Assembly: GCA_003402315.1 (NCBI GenBank)
Contig: QFXI01000015.1
Coordinates: forward strand, 1 to 64,000
Length of the DNA stretch: 64,000 nucleotides
Origin: Candidatus Nitrotoga sp. LAW
GTDB taxonomy: Bacteria > Pseudomonadota > Gammaproteobacteria > Burkholderiales > Gallionellaceae
Direction of reading: 5' to 3'
Within the stretch, counting starts at the first letter, position 1, and every line of letters begins with the position of its first letter. The notes beneath the pieces were generated by a model. The model had not been told where the DNA came from and searched no databases. It was given only the letters and a program-made list of their open reading frames with translations. Position numbers and translations under genes: made by a program. This document shows positions 30,110-38,398 of the stretch, piece after piece.

Positions 30110-32037
30110 ACGCTCCCGACCCACGTCACGACTGGACCAATGCAAATCAACGTCTTATGGTGGCTGAACTCGCCCGTATCAAGGCGCGCTTGGCTGGTGA
30201 GGACCAGGAATCGGCAATGGCTACAGCAGCTGAGATTCGCGCTGTATTGTCGGCACAATCAGCCATAGATCGCCTGGTGGATTGCTTTGGCCTCAGCACT
30301 TTCGAGCGAGACGTTCTCCTGCTTTGCGCAGGCGTGGAAATGGACGCAAAATTTGCCTCGCTGTGCGCCACTGCGCAAAGCAATCCCCAGCGATCCTATG
30401 CGACATTCAGTTTGGCGCTGGCTACGCTGGAAGAGCCGCATTGGAGTGCGCTTAGTCCGATACGCCCCCTGCGCCGGTGGCGTCTGATTGAGGTTAGCGA
30501 AGAAAACAGCTTGGCAAATGCGCGCTTACGTATAGACGAACGGGTGCTGCACTTCCTGGCTGGGATGAATTACCTCGACACCCGTCTGGAACCCCTGCTG
30601 CAAAACAGCGGCGTGCCAGCGACGATGGCGGATGTTCAACGCAAAACTGCACAAGTTATATTGGAGGCATTGTATGAGCGCAATGCACCTGTCCCAGTCA
30701 TCCAACTGCTGGGGGATGATCGTGACGGCCAAGCGGATATCGCCGCCAGCGTTGCAGCTGAACTCCTCGGGATGCAACTTCATATCTTGCATGCGGAAGA
30801 CATACCAGCGGGTGTACATGAACGTAACGCCTTTGCCGTGCTGTGGCAACGCGAATCCGCGCTGCTGTCCAGCGCTTTGCTGATCGAATGCCGTGACCAG
30901 ACAAATACAGCCGCAGTCACGCGGCTTGCCGAAGATTTAAGTGGCTTGCTGTTTGCCTCCAGCCATGATCCGCTGGAACTACAACGCAGCACCTTGCGCT
31001 TCACCGTAAACAAACCGGACGCCACGGATCAGAAGCACTTGTGGCAACAAGCATTGGGTTCAGCGGCACAAAAGCTTAATGGTTCGCTGGACGAGATCGC
31101 GTCCCAGTACCGATTGAGCGCACAAACGATCTTGAGTACCGGTGCCGAGATCAGCGGCGCTATCAGCGCAAGCGATAAACCGGACGAACTGCTATGGCGG
31201 GCCTGCCGCACTTTGGGGCGACGGCAGCTGGATGACCTGGCGCAGCGTGTTGAGCCAGCTTCCCGCTGGGAAGATCTGATCCTGCCGGAACATCAAAAAG
31301 TGATCCTGGGCCAGGTCGCCAGCCATGTGCGCAACCGGCTCAAGGTCTGCGACGAATGGGGGTTTGCCCGCAAGAGTGCCCGCGGCATGGGCCTCAGCAC
31401 CCTGTTCGCCGGCGAAAGCGGTACCGGCAAAACCATGGCCGCCGAAGTGCTGGCCAACGAATTGCACCTCGATCTTTACCGCATAGACCTATCCTCAGTG
31501 GTCAGCAAATACATCGGCGAGACGGAAAAGAACCTACGCAAGGTTTTCGACGCCGCCGAGGACAGCGGCGCAATCCTGCTGTTCGACGAGGCCGATGCCC
31601 TGTTCGGCAAGCGCAGCGAAGTGAAAGACAGCCATGACCGCCATGCCAACATCGAAGTGAGTTATTTGCTGCAACGCATGGAGGCTTACACCGGCCTTGC
31701 CATTTTGACCACCAACCTGAAAACGTCGCTGGATACCGCTTTTCAGCGGCGCTTGCGTTTCGTTGTGCAATTCACTTTCCCCGATACCGAACAGCGCGAG
31801 GCCATCTGGCGCAGTGTATTCCCTGGTGCCACGCCGACCCATGGCCTGGACTACCGCAAGCTAGCGCAGCTCCAAGTGGCAGGCGGAAACATCCGCAACA
31901 TCGCCCTTAATGCCGCATTTTTGGCCGCCGATGCAGGCGAGGCTGTCGGCATGGTGCATCTGCTGCACGCCGCCCACAGCGAGGGTTCAAAGCGCGAGCG
32001 CCCTTTAACTGACGCAGAAACGCGGGGGTGGATATGA
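30106..32037 (+). CDS. eCIS AAA+ ATPase (Afp15/Pvc15-like)
   Basis: Walker A GESGTGKTMAAE, Walker B AILLFDEADALFGKRSEVKDSHDRHAN. Confidence 0.95.
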   Translation: MNAPDPRHDWTNANQRLMVAELARIKARLAGEDQESAMATAAEIRAVLSAQSAIDRLVDCFGLSTFERDVLLLCAGVEMDAKFASLCATAQSNPQRSYATFSLALATLEEPHWSALSPIRPLRRWRLIEVSEENSLANARLRIDERVLHFLAGMNYLDTRLEPLLQNSGVPATMADVQRKTAQVILEALYERNAPVPVIQLLGDDRDGQADIAASVAAELLGMQLHILHAEDIPAGVHERNAFAVLWQRESALLSSALLIECRDQTNTAAVTRLAEDLSGLLFASSHDPLELQRSTLRFTVNKPDATDQKHLWQQALGSAAQKLNGSLDEIASQYRLSAQTILSTGAEISGAISASDKPDELLWRACRTLGRRQLDDLAQRVEPASRWEDLILPEHQKVILGQVASHVRNRLKVCDEWGFARKSARGMGLSTLFAGESGTGKTMAAEVLANELHLDLYRIDLSSVVSKYIGETEKNLRKVFDAAEDSGAILLFDEADALFGKRSEVKDSHDRHANIEVSYLLQRMEAYTGLAILTTNLKTSLDTAFQRRLRFVVQFTFPDTEQREAIWRSVFPGATPTHGLDYRKLAQLQVAGGNIRNIALNAAFLAADAGEAVGMVHLLHAAHSEGSKRERPLTDAETRGWI

Positions 32038-32288
32038 AACGTGTCGTCCTGCATATTGACAGTCTGGTATTAAAAGGTTTTCGGCACGAAGACCGGCATG
32101 GCATCGCCGAGGGCCTGCGGCAGGAATTGACCCGTCTGTTTGCCAATCCACAGGCCGCCCAGCAGTTGACGGCGAATGGTGATGTGTCGCGGTTACGGCT
32201 CGGCAGCATATCTATCGGCCAGAATTCAAAACCGCAGCGCGTCGGATCGCAAGTGGCACAGGGCATTGGCAAGGGGATGAAGATATGA
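32034..32288 (+). CDS. Small eCIS operon protein
   Basis: MKRVVLHIDSLVLKGFRHEDRHGIAEGLRQELTRLF...; atga overlap with ATPase gene. Confidence 0.65.
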   Translation: MKRVVLHIDSLVLKGFRHEDRHGIAEGLRQELTRLFANPQAAQQLTANGDVSRLRLGSISIGQNSKPQRVGSQVAQGIGKGMKI

Positions 32289-33334
32289 GCACTTTTGCGA
32301 CGCAAGAATACAGGTCCGATAAATCAATGCTTTTGGGCAACTCCCCTAACGCGGAGCTGTTGTTGCGGAGAAAATATGCTTTGGGCATGCCCAAATCGTC
32401 ACCGGCCAGCAAATCCGAGGGTAAGTTACGTTTGCAAGCCAAGCTCTCCATAGGCGCAAGCAACGACCCGCTGGAACAGGAAGCAGACCGGGTCACGGAT
32501 CAAGTATTGGCCGCACCCGCCCATTCATCGGTCAGCGGCCCGGCGCCACATATTCAGCGCTTCACAGGACAAGCGGCAGGAGATGCGGGAACTGTACCCG
32601 CCAGTGTAGACCGAGTGCTATCTGGTTCCGGCAGCCCGCTTGATCCGGCAATACAGCAAGACATGGGCCAGCGCTTTGGTCATGATTTTTCGCAGGTGCG
32701 GGTGCATACCGATTTTGCCGCTAAGCAATCAGCGCAAGATATTAACGCCCATGCTTATACGGTGGGCCACAACATTGTGTTTGGTGCAGGCGGGTTCGCG
32801 CCAGAGTCGCACGAGGGACGTAAATTGATTGCCCATGAGTTGACGCATGTGGTGCAGCAAACAGGTGCGGCGGGGATCCATGCAGGCCAAAGCAGTGAAA
32901 AACTTACAGTATCCTCAGGGCGTAACCACACTATACAAAAACAGGAAGCTAAGCCTGATGCGAATCCTGAAAAAAACAAAACTGATGATTCAACACTTTC
33001 CGTCCAACTTACCGAACCCGACTTTCTAAGCCTCAAGCAGCCTTTTTTCGAGCGTAATGTTTTTCGGCTTTGGGATCCAACTTCAGCCCTGGGTGTATGG
33101 AAATACAATTTGGACTTCTTCAAACGCTTTGGAGTGAGTGATAAATGGGCAGGCAAAGCCGCCAATCTGACCGCTCCACTCGCCATTGATGCGCAATTAA
33201 AAGCCAGCAATCCCAAATGGTGGGAAATAACGGACAAAGAGTTAAAAACAACTTCAATTGTAGCGCCGATACCCATCTTTCAATTTGATGCCAATTTTAG
33301 GGATTGGAAGCCACTACCATTTTTACAGAAATAA
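32285..33334 (+). CDS. DUF4157 eCIS-associated protein #1
   Basis: LSIGASNDPLEQEADRVTDQVL...QRFGHDFSQVRVHTDFAAKQSAQDINAHAYTVGHNIVFGAG...LIAHELTHVVQQ (HExxH). Confidence 0.93.
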   Translation: MSTFATQEYRSDKSMLLGNSPNAELLLRRKYALGMPKSSPASKSEGKLRLQAKLSIGASNDPLEQEADRVTDQVLAAPAHSSVSGPAPHIQRFTGQAAGDAGTVPASVDRVLSGSGSPLDPAIQQDMGQRFGHDFSQVRVHTDFAAKQSAQDINAHAYTVGHNIVFGAGGFAPESHEGRKLIAHELTHVVQQTGAAGIHAGQSSEKLTVSSGRNHTIQKQEAKPDANPEKNKTDDSTLSVQLTEPDFLSLKQPFFERNVFRLWDPTSALGVWKYNLDFFKRFGVSDKWAGKAANLTAPLAIDAQLKASNPKWWEITDKELKTTSIVAPIPIFQFDANFRDWKPLPFLQK

Positions 33335-33389
33335 TATTGCATCTATAAAGATCAGATGAATTATAACCATCGCCAAGAGGGTTGAAGTA

Positions 33390-35885
33390 ATGAATACCGT
33401 TGCACCACTGCAGAATAGTGCTGTCAAATCACCGCCCGTAAGCAAATCGCCTTACGCGGGACTGCTCTTGCAGCGCAAGTGCGCCTGCGGTGGGTCGGCG
33501 TCATCATCATTAAGTGGTGAATGCGGGGAATGCAATAAAAAACGTTTGCAAAAAAAACTCAGCATAGGCGCTAGTAACGATCCGCTGGAACAGGAAGCTG
33601 ATCGGATTGCCGATCAGGTTTTGGCTGCACCGGCAAATACCCCAATCAGCGGTACGCCACTGCGTATCCAGCGATTTACGGCTCAATCGATGGGGCAGGC
33701 AGATATAGCGCCTGCAAGTGTTGACCGCGTGCTTTCCGGTTCCGGCAGGCCGTTGGAGCCGGCGCTGCGGCAAGACATGGAGCAGCGCTTTGGCCACGAT
33801 TTTTCGCGGGTGCGGGTGCATTCGGGAGGAGCCGCGGAGAAGTCGGCTCGCGACATGGATGCCAGTGCTTACACGGTCGGCCGAGACATCGTCTTTGGAG
33901 TCGGCAGCTATGCGCCTCGCAGCGCGGCCGGCCGCCGCCTGCTCGCGCATGAGCTAACGCACACGCTGCAGCAAGAAGGGTGCGGGCGCAGAGTCCAGAG
34001 AGCGTTGGCCGGGGGCTGCGCCGAGCCGGGCGACACGTGGCCAGAGGCCATGGAGGAGAGCTCACTCGCCGGCGTTAATGCGCACAACCAAATCCAGGAA
34101 AAGTTCTTCCCGCAGCTTGACATCGAGGCGGAGCTTCCGCGTGGCTCGAAGGAGCGTCAGGGCAAGGGCTGTCCGGAAAAGAACCGGAAGTCCGGCAAGC
34201 TCGACCTGTGGCGGTCGACCGGCGGGCACACCGTTCAAATCGGCGAAATCAAATCCGTAAACAGCAAGGCAAAAGGGCTCGAAGAGGTTCAACACTATCT
34301 CCTTCGCTACCGGCAGATGATCGAACGGCTGACGGGCGGTGGCTGCTATGAAACCGTCCCCGACCAGAAAGACAAACAGTTTGTCTCGATGTGGCTCCAC
34401 CGCAACCTGGAGAAGGACGAGCTACCCGAGGCGGTGGCGCTGAACAGTGTCGTTCCGGCCACGAAGACGCTCGTGGGCGTCTATCGCGGAAACCTGAAAA
34501 AGGATCTGTATTGCCAGCGGGTACAGGGCGGGACGGTTGTCTACTGGTGCGCGAAGAAGGGCAGTTCGCAGCAGGAAGACGAGTCGAAGCGCAAAGCCGA
34601 CGCCAAGTCCCGTGACGTGCCCGCCTCGAAACAGGACGGCAACAACAAAAAGCGACCGAAGGCCGAGGCTGATGACATCAACTGGTGGCTGCTCGGTGGC
34701 GGGGGTGCGCTCGTGACCACTGCCGCACTTGCGCCGAAGCTTCTGAAGCCAAAGGTGCCCACCATCAAACCTCCTGTTGTGCCTACGGCTCCTTCTATGA
34801 AGGCACCGGTGACCGCAACACCAAAAGGCGGCGGCGTCAGGCCGATCACCTCAGCGAGATCCTACCGACCTCCCGGAGCTCCGAAAGCCGGCGGTGGCGC
34901 GGGCAGAGTTGCCGGCGGTATCGGGATAGCGGCCGGCTTCGCCTTTGCGCTGTGGGAACTGCATTCATTGATGGGCTCGTATGGCGATGCGAAAGACCGG
35001 ATCGAAGCGATGCGGGCATACCAGGATCAGTTCTGGAAAGAGTGGGAGGAGCACGAAGCCCAACGGAAGGCAGCGGCTAAGAATGCTCCGTCTCCGGACG
35101 TCGTCACGGCGCCGCCACCTCCGCTGAAGAGACAGCCCGATCCGGAGCCGCCCAAACCGGTCGAAAAGAAGGTCAAGATCCGCCTCTACAGCATCGACCG
35201 TGCGATGAAGATCCGCGTACAAGAGGTCGAGGTTTCGTCTTCGACGCTCGATGCCTTCTACTACCCGGTGCGGTTCTGGTCGTTGACGTCGCCTGGCAAG
35301 ACCGCCTTAGACTTCGATGCAAATCGCGCCGACTGCTCGAAGATCAACTCCGGCGTCGGAGCGATTTCGGGCTGGAAAGAATTCGACGGCTACGCCACGA
35401 CGTATGATACCGGTCGTCTGAAGGGAGTGCTCAGCGCCCAGCTTGATATCATCCGATTGCGGTGCGTTGCGTCAAACAAGATCCCGAAGGCGGCGCAACT
35501 CAACACCGACGAAGTAAGCGCGACGATCCTTTTGTCCGATACCCCCGTCGACGTAACCGCAACGTGCAGGCGGACTGGAGGCGGGGTGTGGGCGTGTGAA
35601 AGAACAGGAGATTTCGCCGATCTGAAACAGGAGACGGACGACCCCGATTCGAATGAGAAGTACAAGTTCGAACTCTATTTGACGCTAGATCGGGTGCGGA
35701 ACGGCGAAAGCCAACACCACGCGCGGACCGTCGTTGCGTGGCTCGGCAATCCCGATCATCCGGCACCCGAGCCGACGATCCGCACTGAAGGCAGCATTCC
35801 GTCCGACGTCACGAATTGGAAGCAGTACCCCGCTGGCTCGGCGCTCGCTTACTTACTCGAAAACTATGGCAGGTGGGGTGCCTGA
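33390..35885 (+). CDS. DUF4157 eCIS-associated effector #2, C-terminus with PD-(D/E)XK-like motif and hydrophobic segments
   Basis: N-terminal DUF4157 with HELTH; C-terminal GKLDLWRSTGGHTVQIGEIKS; hydrophobic INWWLLGGGGALVTTAALAP and VAGGIGIAAGFAFALWELHSLMG. Confidence 0.9.
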   Translation: MNTVAPLQNSAVKSPPVSKSPYAGLLLQRKCACGGSASSSLSGECGECNKKRLQKKLSIGASNDPLEQEADRIADQVLAAPANTPISGTPLRIQRFTAQSMGQADIAPASVDRVLSGSGRPLEPALRQDMEQRFGHDFSRVRVHSGGAAEKSARDMDASAYTVGRDIVFGVGSYAPRSAAGRRLLAHELTHTLQQEGCGRRVQRALAGGCAEPGDTWPEAMEESSLAGVNAHNQIQEKFFPQLDIEAELPRGSKERQGKGCPEKNRKSGKLDLWRSTGGHTVQIGEIKSVNSKAKGLEEVQHYLLRYRQMIERLTGGGCYETVPDQKDKQFVSMWLHRNLEKDELPEAVALNSVVPATKTLVGVYRGNLKKDLYCQRVQGGTVVYWCAKKGSSQQEDESKRKADAKSRDVPASKQDGNNKKRPKAEADDINWWLLGGGGALVTTAALAPKLLKPKVPTIKPPVVPTAPSMKAPVTATPKGGGVRPITSARSYRPPGAPKAGGGAGRVAGGIGIAAGFAFALWELHSLMGSYGDAKDRIEAMRAYQDQFWKEWEEHEAQRKAAAKNAPSPDVVTAPPPPLKRQPDPEPPKPVEKKVKIRLYSIDRAMKIRVQEVEVSSSTLDAFYYPVRFWSLTSPGKTALDFDANRADCSKINSGVGAISGWKEFDGYATTYDTGRLKGVLSAQLDIIRLRCVASNKIPKAAQLNTDEVSATILLSDTPVDVTATCRRTGGGVWACERTGDFADLKQETDDPDSNEKYKFELYLTLDRVRNGESQHHARTVVAWLGNPDHPAPEPTIRTEGSIPSDVTNWKQYPAGSALAYLLENYGRWGA

Positions 35886-36003
35886 TGAGCTCCCCGAGCT
35901 TCCCAAGGCCTGAAATAGATCAATAGAGAGATTACAGAATCCAGAATCAATGGCAAATCAATGGGGGCAGATTCGATTGATAGTAAACAATCATAATTGG
36001 AAC

Positions 36004-36076
36004 GAGAGAGAGCTTATGTTATCCATTCAGAAGAAAAGCTATCAAGTAAATACATCGATACTCAGGAGATAAAGTA
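36004..36076 (+). repeat. Effector-cassette leader repeat, copy C
   Basis: gagagagagcttatgttatccattcagaagaaaagctatcaagtaaatacatcgatactcaggagataaagta; homologous to 38326-38398. Confidence 0.8.
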
Positions 36077-37822
36077 ATGAGTACCGCTGCACCACTACAG
36101 AACACGGCTGCCAAGTCTCCGCTTGTGGGTAAACCGTCTCACGCGGAATTACTATTGCAGCGCAAGTGCGCGTGCGGCAACTCGGCGTCATCGTCATTAA
36201 GTAGTGTATGCGGGGAATGCAATAAAAAACGTTTGCAAAAGAAACTCAATATAGGCGCAAGTAATGACCCGCTGGAACAAGAAGCGGATCGGGTCGCTGA
36301 TCAGGTGTTGGAAGCGCCGCCGTCACATTCCTCATTTAGCAGCGCAACACCGAGCATCCAGCGCTTTATGGGTCAAGCGACAGGGAATTTAGATGCTGCA
36401 CCACCTAGCGTGGATCAAGTGCTTTCTGGTTCCGGCAAGCCGCTGGATTCTGCATTACAGCAGAACATGGAACAGCGCTTCGGACATGACTTTTCGCAGG
36501 TGCGCGTGCATACCGGCCTAGCTGCCGAACAATCAGCGCGGGACGTAAACGCCCATGCATACACTGTGGGACAAAACATTGTGTTCGGTGCAGACCAGTT
36601 TGTGCCGGGGTCGCACGAAGGGCAGCGGCTACTTGCCCATGAGTTGACACATGTGGTACAGCAATCAGGTTCAGATAGGATTCGTGTTGGTCAACGCAAT
36701 GAAAACAGTAGCCTGCCCACTAATTCTCATGTCGTGCAGCGGCAGCCGGCACCGCCCAAGAAATGGAAAATACTCTCGCTAGACGAGATCAAGTCTGACT
36801 CCATGCGCGAGAAGCGTCGTGAAAAATCAGGACAGGTCGAAGCCAAAGTCTGCCGAACGACCGGAAAGATCGGTAAACAATTAACTAAAGAAGACTGTCC
36901 AACTGTCCTGGAACCGGGTAGAGAGGTTAACATCGTCAAGAAACTACATGACGGCTTCTGGCTACAGATCGAGAACACGGGCTTTGCCGATATTGGGCCT
37001 AAAGAACTGACATATGTTCTCGGAGCATTTATTGATGAACCAATATCCCCGCTGGATTCGGGCGAAAGTTGGCTGGATCCCAGTTCGAGCATCAGCAAGT
37101 CTTGGGACTTGTACCGGAAAGCCCAAGCTGATCCGACCCAACCGAATCTGAAGCTGGTCTGGGCATCGCGTAGCGAAGTAAAGGCTTGGCTGACGAGCAT
37201 AGGCAAAACACTGGCTCCGCAAGGTGCCAAGCTGACACGGCGCAATCTGGATGATTATCGGCGTATTTATGCGTCTGCCGAACAACTGTGGATAGCAAGC
37301 GATAAATTGCTCGCGCTGCACAAGTATCCTGATGCAGCTAAGGGCACCTATACAGAGTGGGCGGTAGGCAGTGGTAACGATCAGGGTGATAGCATCCATG
37401 CCAAAAACGTTCCCACTACGGCCAAGTATCACGTAGACATCTTCGGCGAGGGTTACTTCAAAGGGGCGGTCAACATTGGCATGGCCGAACGCACCAGCAC
37501 CACCGGCATCAACAACTCACGCGTGCCCAATTTGATTTACCGCAAGTTTTCCCGCAAGAACACCAACACGCTGCCGATCGCCGACCATGTTGCGGATTTG
37601 GTCACTTCAGAAAACGGCCCCATTGACATGCCAGGTCTCGCCGAAGAGATTGCCCGCATCATCGCCCCTGGTGGCACCATCGTGCTTATCAATCCGGTAA
37701 GTGAAAAGGCCAGCCACGACAAGGTCGCCAAAGCGACGGGCGGTACCGTTAATCAGGTACTTACCAACAACAGCAGGAGCGTAGAAACCGTACAGACGAC
37801 GATTGTCGTTCCAGGACCGTAA
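36077..37822 (+). CDS. DUF4157 eCIS-associated effector #3, C-terminus methyltransferase-like
   Basis: N-terminal DUF4157 HELTH; C-terminal VDIFGEGYFKGAVNIGMAE...PNLIYRKF...ADHVADLVTSENGPIDMPGLAEEIARIIAPGGTIVLINP. Confidence 0.9.
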   Translation: MSTAAPLQNTAAKSPLVGKPSHAELLLQRKCACGNSASSSLSSVCGECNKKRLQKKLNIGASNDPLEQEADRVADQVLEAPPSHSSFSSATPSIQRFMGQATGNLDAAPPSVDQVLSGSGKPLDSALQQNMEQRFGHDFSQVRVHTGLAAEQSARDVNAHAYTVGQNIVFGADQFVPGSHEGQRLLAHELTHVVQQSGSDRIRVGQRNENSSLPTNSHVVQRQPAPPKKWKILSLDEIKSDSMREKRREKSGQVEAKVCRTTGKIGKQLTKEDCPTVLEPGREVNIVKKLHDGFWLQIENTGFADIGPKELTYVLGAFIDEPISPLDSGESWLDPSSSISKSWDLYRKAQADPTQPNLKLVWASRSEVKAWLTSIGKTLAPQGAKLTRRNLDDYRRIYASAEQLWIASDKLLALHKYPDAAKGTYTEWAVGSGNDQGDSIHAKNVPTTAKYHVDIFGEGYFKGAVNIGMAERTSTTGINNSRVPNLIYRKFSRKNTNTLPIADHVADLVTSENGPIDMPGLAEEIARIIAPGGTIVLINPVSEKASHDKVAKATGGTVNQVLTNNSRSVETVQTTIVVPGP

Positions 37823-37824
37823 CC

Positions 37825-38244
37825 ATGTCCTACAAAGTCACCCGTGATCAAGATAGCTGCCCGAGTATTACTTTAACGGACGAGCCACCCTATGTTCATG
37901 CATTGGTTGCGGCACCTTCTGCGCGGGAGCCCGAGCTCAATACGGACAATTGGCTGGTAATGGCCTTCGCCGTCTGGAGCACGCCAGACAACTTAGCCAT
38001 CCAAACGGCTCTTGATGTGGCCAAACACTATGGTGGAAAACTCAATCTTGGACTACGCCCCTTCGATGATGCGGAGGAACTCGACGCTTGGTGTCCAGAT
38101 ATTGAGGACGATGGGCAAAGTCCACTATGGGTGTTGCTCCATGATGGCGAGATATATATGAAGCGCAGTGGGATTCTTACAGTTGATGAACTGGTCGAAT
38201 TGATTGGCGGTGCCTGTAACCCTGTTACAGCGGTAGCTATATGA
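37825..38244 (+). CDS. Small hypothetical protein paired with effector #3 (candidate immunity or loading partner)
   Basis: 139 aa, ATG 2 bp after the preceding stop; no recognised domain. Confidence 0.6.
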   Translation: MSYKVTRDQDSCPSITLTDEPPYVHALVAAPSAREPELNTDNWLVMAFAVWSTPDNLAIQTALDVAKHYGGKLNLGLRPFDDAEELDAWCPDIEDDGQSPLWVLLHDGEIYMKRSGILTVDELVELIGGACNPVTAVAI

Positions 38245-38325
38245 ATGGGAAGCCCGCATGGGGCGGATTAGCAAAATGTAATCCGCCCCATGATAACGAG
38301 CAATACGCAATAGCGCAGGGCGCAA

Positions 38326-38398
38326 TAGAGAGAGCTTATGTTAGCCATGCAGAGAAAAAGCAATCAAGTAAGAACGTCGACAACCAGGAGATGACGTA
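38326..38398 (+). repeat. Effector-cassette leader repeat, copy D
   Basis: gagagagcttatgttagccatgcagagaaaaagcaatcaagtaagaacgtcgacaaccaggagatgacgta. Confidence 0.8.
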
